Origin: Ancylobacter polymorphus
Lineage (GTDB): Bacteria > Pseudomonadota > Alphaproteobacteria > Rhizobiales > Xanthobacteraceae
Length of the DNA: 64,000 nucleotides
NCBI RefSeq assembly: GCF_022836935.1
Contig: NZ_CP083239.1
Location: 744,001-808,000, forward strand
Direction of reading: 5' to 3'
Shown here: positions 16,295 to 25,011 of the stretch, piece by piece
Layout: each line of letters starts with the position of its first letter
Numbering within the stretch: position 1 is the first letter of the stretch
The notes under the pieces: model-generated
Database searches by the model: none
What the model was told of the DNA's origin: nothing
The model's input: only the letters and a program-made list of their open reading frames with translations
Translations under genes and position numbers: made by a program

Positions 16295-18058
16295 TCACGG
16301 CTTGGCCTTGGCGACCTGCGGCCCCGCCCCCTGCGCGCCGCCATTCTGCGAAACGACGGGCGCATCGACATCGGGGGCGTCGAGGTCCGGCCCGTCATCG
16401 TCCTGCTCCGGCACCTCCACCGGCGTGTGCCGCAGCCGCTGGTCACGCACCGAGGCGAAAGCAAGACCCATGCGCCTTACCGTCGCATAGGGCAGGCCCG
16501 GCGCGGCATCGCAGCCGACATGGCGCGCGGTCAGGATGAAATCGGCGTCCTCCCAGTCCTCCACAGCTTCGAAACGCGGACCAAGATAGGTCAGCGCCTG
16601 CACGTCCTCGGCGCAGACCGAAACCTTATAGGGATGGGCCGGCGGCTTCTCGCGCTCCATGCCGTGGCGCAGCGCCAGAGCTGCTTCGCGCAGGCTCGAC
16701 GACCAATAGTCGCCCTCGAAGCGTCCCCACGCCCCCGGCGTGCCGCCGACGAGCTGGTTATAGGCGACATATTCGTAAGGGTGCAGGCGCCAGAGCACCG
16801 ACGCGTTGAACAAAAACAGCCCCAGCGCCGCCAAAGCGAACGCCGCCCCGGCCAGCCGCGTCTGCCGGCTCAGCGCGTGGAAGGCGCCGACCAGTCCGAG
16901 CGAGGCCAGCACCGTCACCGGCGGCAGCACGAAGAGAAAATGCCGGATGCCGTTGTAAAGCGGCGGATCGGTGAGCACCGCAACCGCAATCGGCACCAGG
17001 ATCGCCAGCGCCAGCGGCAGAGCGAGGAGCAGGTGCTGCGGCGACAGGCCGGTGGCGGCCAGACCTGCGCGGGTATGCGGCGCGCGCAGGCGCATCAGCA
17101 GCGCCCACATCGCCAGCCCAAGCCCGGCCAGCAGGCCGAACAGCGTCACCTCCGGCAGCTTGATGAAGAGATATTCCGGCATATAGGTCGCCGGCAGCTG
17201 GTCGATCGGCAGCAGCCGACCATTGATCAGCGTCTTGAGATCGAAGCTGAAATGGCTGAACGCGCCCAACGCCTTGAAAAGGTTGGTCGGCGGCAGCAGC
17301 GACCAGGGCCAGGTCACCGCCATGATGGCGAGCGCGACCAGACCCGCGACCACAAGGCGGGGCAGCAGCCGCACGAACAGGCGCGCATCCCGCAGCAGCA
17401 GCATCGCCGCGCCGAGGGTCACGGCGAGATAGAGAACCGCGAACACCCCGCCAACCCGCAGCCCCAGCGCGCAGCCGATCGCCACGCCGAGGCCAAGCAT
17501 GGTGCGCCAGCGCGGCACGGCCCGCATCTCGCCCGCGAAGGCGGTGATGAAATACAGGCTCCACACCATGGCGGCGGCGAAGGGCACGTCCTTGGTGTGG
17601 GTGAACATCGCCCCGCCATACATGCCGGTGACGGCAAGCAGCAGCACCGCCACCACCCCGACCCCCTCACCGCCAAGGCGGGTCGCCAGCCGCCATGTGC
17701 CGATCAGGCCGACAAAGCCGAAGCCGGCCGACAGCAGATGGCGCCACTCATAGAGCGGCAGCGGCACATAGGGCTCAAGGCCGGCCGCGATCAGATCGAA
17801 CAGCCCGCCATAGAGATAGAGGTTGATGTAGTGGAACGCCCGGTCATCGGTGAAGCCGCTCGCATACCAGGCCAACAGCAGCTGACCATAGGTGTGCTGC
17901 ACCGGCTCGTCATTGCTGATGCCGTAGTCGCGAAAGGTCAGGACGATGAAGGCCGCCACCGCCGCGAAGACGGCGATAGTGACAAGGCGGGCCAGCGGGA
18001 GGGAGCCCAGTCCGGTGGACGGGGCGACGCGGAGATCGGACGAGGGGAAGAAGGTCAC
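16295..18058 (-). CDS. polytopic glycosyltransferase, GT39/ArnT-like
   Basis: The 587-aa membrane protein has about 11-12 hydrophobic helices and an N-terminal loop with DYGISNDEPVQHTYG (about 34-48), where the acidic pair matches the catalytic loop of dolichyl/undecaprenyl-phosphate sugar transferases. The C-terminal soluble part ends in a Pro/Asp-rich tail. I place the start at GTG 18058, whose GTGA overlaps the TGA of the upstream GT2 gene; codons further upstream lie in that gene. It probably moves a sugar from a polyprenyl phosphate made by the GT2 onto a periplasmic acceptor. The acceptor is unknown. Confidence 0.82.
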   Translation of the reverse strand: MTFFPSSDLRVAPSTGLGSLPLARLVTIAVFAAVAAFIVLTFRDYGISNDEPVQHTYGQLLLAWYASGFTDDRAFHYINLYLYGGLFDLIAAGLEPYVPLPLYEWRHLLSAGFGFVGLIGTWRLATRLGGEGVGVVAVLLLAVTGMYGGAMFTHTKDVPFAAAMVWSLYFITAFAGEMRAVPRWRTMLGLGVAIGCALGLRVGGVFAVLYLAVTLGAAMLLLRDARLFVRLLPRLVVAGLVALAIMAVTWPWSLLPPTNLFKALGAFSHFSFDLKTLINGRLLPIDQLPATYMPEYLFIKLPEVTLFGLLAGLGLAMWALLMRLRAPHTRAGLAATGLSPQHLLLALPLALAILVPIAVAVLTDPPLYNGIRHFLFVLPPVTVLASLGLVGAFHALSRQTRLAGAAFALAALGLFLFNASVLWRLHPYEYVAYNQLVGGTPGAWGRFEGDYWSSSLREAALALRHGMEREKPPAHPYKVSVCAEDVQALTYLGPRFEAVEDWEDADFILTARHVGCDAAPGLPYATVRRMGLAFASVRDQRLRHTPVEVPEQDDDGPDLDAPDVDAPVVSQNGGAQGAGPQVAKAKP

Positions 18059-19092
18059 GAGGCGAAGCCCTCGGGGACCAGCGCCGGCGCGGTCCGAATT
18101 TCGGCATGCAGCGACGCGGCCGGCAGCGCCGCAGGCGGGGCGAAACCGATCTCGTCGGCGATGAGATAGAGCGGACGACGCTTCACCTCGGTGAAGATGC
18201 GCCCGACATATTCGCCGATGACGCCGAGACTGATGAGCTGCACGCCGGAGACGAACAGCATGCTGACCATGATGGTGGGGAAGCCGGGCGTGCGCACGCC
18301 GAAGACCAGCGCCTCGCCCAGCAGATACACACCGTAAAGCCCCGACAGGCCGGCGAGGATGACGCCCGCGAGCGACCACACGCGTAGCGGCACCATGGAG
18401 AAGGAGGAGAGGCCGTCGACAGCATAGCGCAGCAGGCGCAGCGTGTTGAACGAGCTCACCCCGCCGGCGCGCTCGGCGACCTCGAACTCGACCTCTTCCT
18501 GGCGGAAGCCGACCCAGCTGGTGATGCCCTTCATGAAGCGGTTACGCTCGGGCAGAGCGTTGATGGCGTCGACCACCCGGCGGTCGAACAGGCGGAAATC
18601 GCCCGCGCCCTCGGGAATCTCGACTTCGCACAGCGCGTGGAAGAAATGATAGAAGCCGCGCGAGAACAGCCGGCGCCCCAGCGGATCGGTGCGGCGCGAG
18701 CGGCGCACCGCCGTCACCATCTGCGCGCCACCGCGCCAGCGCTCGATCATCTCGGGGATGACCTCCGGCGGGTGCTGCAGGTCAGAATCCATCAGCACCA
18801 CGATGTCGCCCACCGCCGCCCGCAACCCGGCGGCCATCGCCGACTCCTTGCCGAAGTTCCGGGCAAACCGCAGCGCCTTGATGGCGGGGTCCTGCGCGCC
18901 CAGCGCCGCCAGCAGCTCGAAGCTGCCGTCGCGGCTGCCGTCGTCGACGAAGACGAACTCCCGCTGCAGGCCGGGATAGGCATCCAGCACCGCGCACAGG
19001 CGCGCATGCAGCGCCGCCAGGCAGCGCGCCTCATTATACACAGGCACCACGATCGAGATCAGGCCCGGCCACCTAGGAGAAGCTGTCATCAT
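18055..19092 (-). CDS. family 2 polyprenyl-phosphate glycosyltransferase (GtrB/DPM1-like)
   Basis: The 345-aa protein has a GT-A domain (about 10-230) with ISIVVPVYNEA, DDGSRDGS and DSDLQHPP motifs, the last holding the metal-binding aspartates. Two C-terminal membrane helices follow (about 240-262 and 272-300). This is the architecture of GtrB/ArnC enzymes that attach a sugar to polyprenyl phosphate on the inner membrane. The ATG at 19092 opens a three-gene set with the GT39-type transferase (4-base GTGA overlap) and GtrA. It is divergent from a ChbG/HpnK deacetylase, with 133 bases between the starts. Confidence 0.9.
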   Translation of the reverse strand: MMTASPRWPGLISIVVPVYNEARCLAALHARLCAVLDAYPGLQREFVFVDDGSRDGSFELLAALGAQDPAIKALRFARNFGKESAMAAGLRAAVGDIVVLMDSDLQHPPEVIPEMIERWRGGAQMVTAVRRSRRTDPLGRRLFSRGFYHFFHALCEVEIPEGAGDFRLFDRRVVDAINALPERNRFMKGITSWVGFRQEEVEFEVAERAGGVSSFNTLRLLRYAVDGLSSFSMVPLRVWSLAGVILAGLSGLYGVYLLGEALVFGVRTPGFPTIMVSMLFVSGVQLISLGVIGEYVGRIFTEVKRRPLYLIADEIGFAPPAALPAASLHAEIRTAPALVPEGFAS

Positions 19093-19225
19093 GTTTTCAA
19101 GCTGATTTTACTTGATTGCGGACCCGCCAGCGGCGATGTTTACGTCAGGTAAGACATTCTTCCCTATAGTAAACACGCGCCCGCTTTCGCGAAGCTTGCA
19201 TTGAACTAGGCGCCGATTGTGAACT

Positions 19226-20131
19226 TTGTTTGTCGGCCGGAACAGGGGCAAAATTCTGAAACCAATTGTCATCTGTGCCGATGATTACGGGCTGAGCGAC
19301 GGCGTCAGCACCGCGATCGAGGAGCTTATCGAACGTGGCCGGCTCTCCGCCACCGGCGCCATGACCGGGATGCCCGGCTGGAAGCGGCGAGCGTCCGCGC
19401 TGAAGGCGCTGGTGGCGCACCACCCCGCCGATATCGGCCTGCACTTCACCCTCACCGGCCAGCGCGCGCTCTCACCGGCACGGGGCCTCGCACGGGATGG
19501 CCGCCTGCCGGAGATCGGTCCGCTGGTGTTGCGTGCGCTCGCCGGCGCCTTGCCGCGCGCCGCTTTGCGCGACGAACTCCGCGCCCAGCTCGATGCGTTC
19601 GAGGATGAATGGGGCGCGCCACCGGATTTCATCGACGGCCACCAGCACGCCCATGCGCTGCCGGGCATCCGCGCCATCCTCATCGCCGAGCTGACGGCGC
19701 GCTACGGCGCGCGCCTGCCCTGGATGCGCAACTGCACGGAGCCCGCCTTATGGGCGCGCCAGCGCAAGCTCGGGCTGCGCAAGGCGCTCATCGTCGGCAC
19801 GCTCGCGGCCGGCAGCGCGCCGCAGGCGGCGAAAGCCGGCCTCGCCACCAATGACAGTTTTCGCGGCCTGTATGGCTTCACCGCCGAGCCACCCTATCGC
19901 ACCGTGTTTCGGGCGAGCCTTGCCGGCCCCGGCTCGCGGGTGCTGGTGCATTGCCATCCCGGCATCGTCGATGACGAACTGCGCCGGCTCGACCCGCTGC
20001 TGGACCCTCGCGAACGTGAACTCGCCTATTTCCGCTCGGAAGCGTGCGGGGAAGATCTGGCCCGCGCCGGTGTGCGGCCGGCCCGCTTCCACGAAACCGC
20101 GCCGACACCCGGCTCAGTCGCGGGCGGCTGA
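19226..20131 (+). CDS. ChbG/HpnK-family carbohydrate deacetylase
   Basis: The 301-aa YdjC-fold protein has ICADDYGLSDGV near the N-terminus (metal-binding D pair at about 19-20), GLHFTLTG (about 73-80) and DGHQHAHALPGIR (about 135-147), the zinc ligands of this deacetylase family. HpnK members occur beside hopanoid genes, while ChbG acts on chitooligosaccharides. The divergent GT2/GT39/GtrA genes suggest a lipid-linked sugar as substrate. The start is uncertain: TTG at 19226 is the longest choice, and a CTG at 19256 has the better AGGGG ribosome-binding site. Confidence 0.83.
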   Translation: MFVGRNRGKILKPIVICADDYGLSDGVSTAIEELIERGRLSATGAMTGMPGWKRRASALKALVAHHPADIGLHFTLTGQRALSPARGLARDGRLPEIGPLVLRALAGALPRAALRDELRAQLDAFEDEWGAPPDFIDGHQHAHALPGIRAILIAELTARYGARLPWMRNCTEPALWARQRKLGLRKALIVGTLAAGSAPQAAKAGLATNDSFRGLYGFTAEPPYRTVFRASLAGPGSRVLVHCHPGIVDDELRRLDPLLDPRERELAYFRSEACGEDLARAGVRPARFHETAPTPGSVAGG

Positions 20132-20626
20132 GCCGGTCTCGGGGGCGTCGCCAGTGACGAGGCGCCCCTCCTCGGCCTTGTAGTAATACTGGCTCGCGAC
20201 CAGCCAGCCCTTGAGCGGGCGCAGCGGCGGAATGCAGGTGAGGAGCAGCACCGGCAGGGTGGTGACCAGATGCACCCAATAGGGTGCCTGGAACGCCACC
20301 TCCAGCCACAGGCCGAAGATCACCGCCGGCACGCAGACAAAGCAGATGACGAAAAAGGCCGGCCCGTCGGCGGGATCGGCGAAGGAATAGTCGAGCCCGC
20401 AGGATTCGCAGCGTGGCGCCAGCTTGAGGAAGCCGTCGAACAGCCGACCCTGTCCGCAGCGCGGGCAGCAGCCCCGCATGCCGCATTCAAAGGGCGACAG
20501 CTTGGGGTAATGGCGGTCGGCCACCGGCACGGAAGGCAGGCGGACGGACTGCAGCGGCACGGTCGAGGGACGGCCCCCCGACGAACCGACAGCGGAAGAA
20601 CGGACGGTAGAAGAACGGACCGACAT
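20114..20626 (-). CDS. DUF983 family membrane protein
   Basis: The 170-aa protein has two CxxC-type pairs (CGMRGCCPRCGQGRLF about 48-63, and CESCG about 73-77) that look like a zinc ribbon, followed by two membrane helices (about 88-112 and 118-140). This is the DUF983 pattern, widespread in alphaproteobacteria and often linked to cytochrome oxidase regions. The start is the ATG at 20626, with AGGAG seven bases before it. The first 45 residues are low-complexity (Ser/Arg/Val). The stop overlaps the convergent deacetylase by 18 bases. Confidence 0.85.
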   Translation of the reverse strand: MSVRSSTVRSSAVGSSGGRPSTVPLQSVRLPSVPVADRHYPKLSPFECGMRGCCPRCGQGRLFDGFLKLAPRCESCGLDYSFADPADGPAFFVICFVCVPAVIFGLWLEVAFQAPYWVHLVTTLPVLLLTCIPPLRPLKGWLVASQYYYKAEEGRLVTGDAPETGSAARD

Positions 20627-20701
20627 GGCGGCACTCCTGCACGCCAGCGCACCACGCGCACGCGACGTTACAGTCAAGAAATAATCAGCCCGCATTCAAT
20701 G

Positions 20702-20732
20702 TCAATACAATCTCATATTGTATGTATATTGA
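20702..20732. promoter_or_regulatory. nested AT-rich inverted repeat, possible operator
   Basis: ATACAAT (20705-20711) and ATTGTAT (20717-20723) form a perfect 7-bp inverted repeat with a five-base spacer. An outer pair, TCAATA (20702-20707) and TATTGA (20727-20732), brackets it. It lies in the divergent gap before the DUF983 gene and the 70-aa gene and stands out as AT-rich in GC-rich DNA. Confidence 0.35.
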
Positions 20733-20871
20733 CTGCATTTCGACACTCTCCGCTCTTCCTCTGCGTCGTCGATGCCAGGCCGGTAATGGGAGCGGGTCAT
20801 TAACCAATTCCGGGCATGTTTCCGGGGATAAACGCCAAGGCGATTCGCCCGAACCCGAGTCCTGAAGTCGC

Positions 20872-21084
20872 ATGAGTAACGTTGTTCCGTTCCCCGTCCG
20901 CGTCGCCGCCCCCGAGAGCGAAAGCGATTTCGACATCGACCTGATCACCGCGGTCGATGTCGCCATCCGCGACCTGCGTGACATCGCGCTTCGCCTGCGC
21001 GGCGATGTGAGCGGTCAGGAACAGGCGCATGAATGCCTCGACATGCTGACCCGCGCGCTGGAAAACGCCCGCGCCCAGGGCTGA
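20872..21084 (+). CDS. small acidic protein of unknown function
   Basis: The 70-aa protein begins with ATG at 20872 (MSNVVPFPVRV). The NVVPFP opening is common in small alphaproteobacterial cytoplasmic proteins. The rest is an acidic linker (ESESDFDIDL) and a helical C-terminal half (about 25-68) without membrane segments. No family is recognised. It is convergent with the exoD-like gene, 30 bases apart. Confidence 0.55.
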   Translation: MSNVVPFPVRVAAPESESDFDIDLITAVDVAIRDLRDIALRLRGDVSGQEQAHECLDMLTRALENARAQG

Positions 21085-21114
21085 CGCGGCAGCACTCACG
21101 TGCGTGCCGGCGCT

Positions 21115-21834
21115 TCAGCCGATCAGCTGATGCAGCAGGTACAGGCCGGCCTTGATGAAGGCCCAGACGACGCCGGAGACGACGCCGAGCGACGCCACGG
21201 CGATCGCCATGCCGGCGAGGATCCACACCCCGTCGCGCTCCAAGATGCCGAGCGCCAGCACGCTGATGGCGAGCGCCGGCAGCATGTTGCCGAGCGGGAT
21301 CGGCAGCACCAGGATCAGCGCCAGCACAAAGCACATCACCCCAATGATGTTCTCGGCCGGCGGGCGCGCCAGCCCGCCGAGACGCGGCCGCAGCAGCTTC
21401 TCCGCGCGGGCGAGCCAGGGCGTCGCCTTGCTGACAAACGCGGCGAAGTCCTTGCGGGCGATGGAACGCCGGGCGATGAGCGGCGGCAGCCAGGGCGACC
21501 AGCCAAGAGCCAGCTGAGCGGTGAGGAACACCAGCGGCGCCCCGAGCACCGAAGACGTGCCCGGCGGGGTCGGCAGCACATTGGGCAGGGCGAAAATCAG
21601 CATCAGCGGCCCGAAGGCGCGCTCCCGCATCACCTTCAGCAGGTCGCCCACGGCGATGCGCTCGCGCGTCTCATCGGCCGCAATGGCGCTCAGCACCTCG
21701 GAGAGGCGAAGCGTCGCATCCGGCTCGGCGCGCGGCCGGGCATCGGCACTTTCGTCGGTGGGCGGCGGGGACAGCACGGCGGGCGACACTCCTCCCGGGA
21801 ACCATGAGACCGGGGAGCGTGCCTGCCGCCGCAC
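21115..21834 (-). CDS. ExoD family exopolysaccharide synthesis protein
   Basis: The 239-aa membrane protein contains GPLMLIFALPNVLPTPPGTS (about 75-94), typical of ExoD. Several hydrophobic helices cover about 75-115 and 160-235. Sinorhizobium exoD mutants are altered in exopolysaccharide and alkaline sensitivity; the biochemical role is unknown. The start is uncertain: GTG at 21834 gives the full frame but has no clear ribosome-binding site, and the conserved part begins near residue 40. Confidence 0.8.
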   Translation of the reverse strand: MRRQARSPVSWFPGGVSPAVLSPPPTDESADARPRAEPDATLRLSEVLSAIAADETRERIAVGDLLKVMRERAFGPLMLIFALPNVLPTPPGTSSVLGAPLVFLTAQLALGWSPWLPPLIARRSIARKDFAAFVSKATPWLARAEKLLRPRLGGLARPPAENIIGVMCFVLALILVLPIPLGNMLPALAISVLALGILERDGVWILAGMAIAVASLGVVSGVVWAFIKAGLYLLHQLIG

Positions 21835-21962
21835 GAGGGCGGGTCTGGCACTCCGGATCAGGCCAGCAGCGGGACCTTGCCATCACATAGGGACGGAATG
21901 TGACGTTAGCCAGAACTTCGGCGCAGAAGCCGGGGCCTGCGGACAGGGCCCTCGCCTGCCTG

Positions 21963-22055
21963 TCAGGTCCAGCTGAACAGGAAGGCGCCGACGGCCACCA
22001 GCGTGATCACGACCACGGCGATCGAGTGCTTCATCGTCCAATTGTGCAGCGTCAC
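21963..22055 (-). CDS. predicted 30-aa single-span membrane peptide
   Basis: A GTG at 22055, preceded by GGGGAAA, opens a 30-codon frame: a short polar N-terminus (VTLHNWTMKHS) then one hydrophobic helix (about 12-28; IAVVVITLVAVGAFLFSW) and a TGA at 21963. An internal ATG would give 23 aa. Such tiny inner-membrane peptides are real in many bacteria but easily missed. Support here is only the ribosome-binding site, the composition and the otherwise empty 344-base gap. Confidence 0.35.
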   Translation of the reverse strand: MTLHNWTMKHSIAVVVITLVAVGAFLFSWT

Positions 22056-22178
22056 GGCGTTTCCCCACTGAATTGTCGTCCAGAAGTGGCCTCTCCGGCC
22101 GGCGGCGTCAACATCATGTCAGTTGAACAGCGCAGACGAAGCCTTTAGGAAGGCGCCCCTTCCGGCGGGAGCCTTCCG
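22056..22178. other. remainder of the gap between exoD-like and hsp70-like genes
   Basis: The stretch between ExoD (start 21834) and the Hsp70-like gene (start 22179) is 344 bases. Apart from the candidate 30-aa peptide I see no convincing gene or hairpin here. It should hold the promoter of the Hsp70-like gene, with GGAAGG and GGCGGGAG close to its start. Confidence 0.4.
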
Positions 22179-23465
22179 ATGAATTTCTGCGGCCTCGACT
22201 TCGGCACGTCCAACACCACTCTCGCCTTCTGGCGCGACGGCGCCCCGGTGCTGGCCGCGCTGGAGGCGGACAAGACCACCGTGCCGAGCGCCGTGTTCTA
22301 CGACCGGCAGGGCCACCTCACCATCGGCCGCGCCGCCATGGCCCGCTATGTCGGTGGCGAGGACGGGCGGCTGATGCGCTCGCTCAAGGCGGTGCTGGGC
22401 AGCCCGCTGATCGAGGAAAAGACGCAGATCGGCAAGCGCGCCATCGGCTTCCGCGACGTGATCGCCGATTATCTCCGGGCGGTGAAGGCGCGGGCGGAAG
22501 CAGATGCCGGCACGGCGCTCACCCGCGTCGTGCTCGGCCGGCCGGTGTTCTTCGTCGATGAGGACGCGGCCGCCAACGCCAAGGCGGAGGACACGCTGCG
22601 CGCCATCGCTGCCGACATTGGCTTCGCCGAGGTATCCACCCAGTTCGAGCCCATTGCCGCCGCGCTTGACTACGAGCAGCAGACGCGCGCGGAAGAAATC
22701 GCGCTGATCGCCGATATTGGCGGCGGCACCTCGGACTTCTCCATCGTCCGGCTCGGCCCCGCCCGCCGGGCGCGGGCGGACCGCAGCGGCGACATTCTCG
22801 CCAATGACGGCGTGCGCATCGGCGGCACCGATTTCGACCGCACGCTCAGCCTCGGCACGCTGATGCCGCTGCTCGGCTTCCGCAGCCCGATGAAGCGCCC
22901 CGGCCGCGACGTGCCGAGCGGCTATTTTCACGAGCTGGCAACCTGGTCGAGCATCAACCGCCTCTATACCCAGAAGACGCTGCGCGAGCTCAACGAGGTG
23001 CGGCGCGAAGCGGCCGAGCCGCATCGGGTGGAGCGGCTGATCCGCGTGATCGAGGAGCAGCGCGGCCATACGCTCGCCATGGAAGCGGAAGCGGCCAAGA
23101 TCGCGCTGGCCGAGGTGGCGGAGACGCGGGTCGATCTCGGCTGGCTTGAGGCGGGCCTGTCCGTCGGGTTGACGCCGGCGGAACTCGTCGCCCACACGCA
23201 GGGCCTGGCCGATCGCATCGCCCGCCGCGTCGACCTCTGCCTTGACCAGGCTGGCCTGGGCGCGGGTGACATCGACGCGCTGTTCCTTACCGGCGGCTCG
23301 ACACGGCTCGCCCATGTGCGTGCCGCCATCCGCGCCGCCGTGCCGCAGGCGCGGGTGGTGGAAGGCGACACGTTCGGCTCGGTCGGCACCGGCCTCGCCA
23401 TCGAGGCCGCCCGACGCTACGGCTCGCTCACCCGTGGCGCAGATGGAACGATTTCGGCCGCGTGA
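22179..23465 (+). CDS. Hsp70-like ATPase without substrate-binding domain (YegD type)
   Basis: The 428-aa protein consists of an actin/Hsp70 ATPase fold: GLDFGTSNTTLAF (5-17, phosphate loop 1), IADIGGGTSDFSIV (about 183-196, phosphate loop 2) and FLTGGSTRLAHV (about 369-380, adenosine motif). It ends there and lacks the C-terminal peptide-binding domain of DnaK, as in YegD. It is therefore unlikely to be a classical chaperone; the family's function is unknown. It overlaps the convergent aldehyde dehydrogenase gene by 38 bases. Confidence 0.88.
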   Translation: MNFCGLDFGTSNTTLAFWRDGAPVLAALEADKTTVPSAVFYDRQGHLTIGRAAMARYVGGEDGRLMRSLKAVLGSPLIEEKTQIGKRAIGFRDVIADYLRAVKARAEADAGTALTRVVLGRPVFFVDEDAAANAKAEDTLRAIAADIGFAEVSTQFEPIAAALDYEQQTRAEEIALIADIGGGTSDFSIVRLGPARRARADRSGDILANDGVRIGGTDFDRTLSLGTLMPLLGFRSPMKRPGRDVPSGYFHELATWSSINRLYTQKTLRELNEVRREAAEPHRVERLIRVIEEQRGHTLAMEAEAAKIALAEVAETRVDLGWLEAGLSVGLTPAELVAHTQGLADRIARRVDLCLDQAGLGAGDIDALFLTGGSTRLAHVRAAIRAAVPQARVVEGDTFGSVGTGLAIEAARRYGSLTRGADGTISAA

Positions 23466-24813
23466 GCATCTCAAAACCGATCCGCGAGAGCGAAGCCCCG
23501 CGCCCGGTGTCCTTCACCCCGGTCCAGGCGAGGCCGGGGTCGAGATAGTCGCAGCGGTTCATGAACACGGTGCCGGTCTCGATCGCGTCGCCCAGCCGCT
23601 CAGCCGCCTCAAGGTCGGTGGTCCAGACCGAGGCGGTGAGGCCGTAGATGCTGTCATTCATCAGCGCCAGCGCCTCCTCGTCGCCACGCACCTTCATGAT
23701 GCCGACCACCGGGCCGAAACTCTCCTCGCGCATGACCGACATGGTGTGGTCGACGCCGGTCAACACCTGCGGGGCGAGATAGGGCGTACCCTCCTTGGCC
23801 GCCGGGAAGCCGGAGGGGTCGATATGGGCATTCGCGCCCTTGTCCACCGCTTCGCGGATCTGGCCGCGAATGAGGTCGGCGAAGCGCTTCTGCGCCATCG
23901 GCCCCAGCGTCGTCGCCTCGTCCAGCGGATTGCCCAGCACATAGCGCGAGGTCAGGTCGACGAAGCCATCGACGAAGCGGTCATAGAGCCTCTCATGCAC
24001 ATAGATGCGCTCGATGCCGCAGCAGCACTGGCCGGAATTGTAGAAGGCGCCGTCGACCAGATTGCCCACCGCGAAGTCGAGATCGGCATCGGCGCGCACA
24101 TAGGCGGGGTCCTTGCCGCCAAGTTCCAGCCCCAGCGGGGTGAACGTGCCCGCCGCCGCCCGTTCGATGGCGCGCCCGCCTTCCACCGAGCCGGTGAAAT
24201 TGACGAAGTCCACCGCGCCCGAGCCGATCAGCCGCGAGGTCTGGTCATGAGTCAGCACGAGATTGGCGAACAGCCCCGCCGGCAGGCCGGCGCGGTCCAT
24301 CGCCGCCTGAAACCGCTCGCCGACGAGAATGGTCTGCGCGGCATGTTTGAGCAGCACCGCATTGCCGGCGATCAGCGCCGGGGCGATGGTGTTGACGGCG
24401 GTGAGATAGGGGTAGTTCCACGGCGCCACCACCAGCACGAGGCCGAGCGGGTCGCGCTTGATGTAGCGGGTGAAGCCGGGCCGGGCGTCGTGCGGAATGA
24501 CCGGGGCCAGCGCCTCCTCTGCCATGTCGACGACATAGCGCACCCGCTCCTCGAAGCCGCCGAACTCGCCGCCATAGCGCACCGGCCGGCCCATCTGCTG
24601 GGCGAGTTCGGGCACGATTTCCTGGCTCATCGCCAGCATGGCGTCGAGGAAGCGCAGCACATGGGTGGCGCGCTCGGCGATCGGCACCTGCCGCCACACG
24701 CGCTGCGCCGCACGCGCGTCGGCCACCGCCCGCGCGATCGCCGCCTCCGAAGCCGCCGGTCGGCGCGCCAGTTCCGAGCCGTCAATCGGCGAAATACAGA
24801 CAATATCGCTCAT
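23428..24813 (-). CDS. NAD(P)-dependent aldehyde dehydrogenase
   Basis: The 461-aa ALDH family enzyme oxidises an aldehyde to its acid. The motifs are in order: PWNYP (131-135), FTGSVEGG (206-213), the general base E230 in LELGGKDP, and the cysteine cluster SGQCCCGIER (260-269, nucleophile probably C264). ESFGPVVG lies near 365. It is slightly shorter than the 480-500 aa norm. The triple cysteine and RDPLGLVLVVAPWNYP resemble succinate-semialdehyde/Sad-like enzymes, but the substrate is not certain. Confidence 0.9.
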   Translation of the reverse strand: MSDIVCISPIDGSELARRPAASEAAIARAVADARAAQRVWRQVPIAERATHVLRFLDAMLAMSQEIVPELAQQMGRPVRYGGEFGGFEERVRYVVDMAEEALAPVIPHDARPGFTRYIKRDPLGLVLVVAPWNYPYLTAVNTIAPALIAGNAVLLKHAAQTILVGERFQAAMDRAGLPAGLFANLVLTHDQTSRLIGSGAVDFVNFTGSVEGGRAIERAAAGTFTPLGLELGGKDPAYVRADADLDFAVGNLVDGAFYNSGQCCCGIERIYVHERLYDRFVDGFVDLTSRYVLGNPLDEATTLGPMAQKRFADLIRGQIREAVDKGANAHIDPSGFPAAKEGTPYLAPQVLTGVDHTMSVMREESFGPVVGIMKVRGDEEALALMNDSIYGLTASVWTTDLEAAERLGDAIETGTVFMNRCDYLDPGLAWTGVKDTGRGASLSRIGFEMLTRPKSFHLRHG

Positions 24814-25011
24814 GCCACACCTGCACCGGTTTCACGGAGGGGTCCCCGCGCGGGAGGGGAAGATATAAGATACCATCAGCGCGTACAGCCCCGACCTTGC
24901 TGGGGCTCATCACGGGTTGCAGGCGCAGCGAATCTCGCTTAATTCGGCCTAATTCATAGTGAGCGGCCCTATGCTACCGCCGCGCCGTGATTGGAATGGG
25001 TCAGGGTACCG

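Noticed and set aside
18059..18379. Extension of the GT39 gene into the GT2 gene
   Set aside because: The extra residues are Arg/His-rich and out of frame with GT2. The GTG at 18058 in a GTGA overlap is the natural start.
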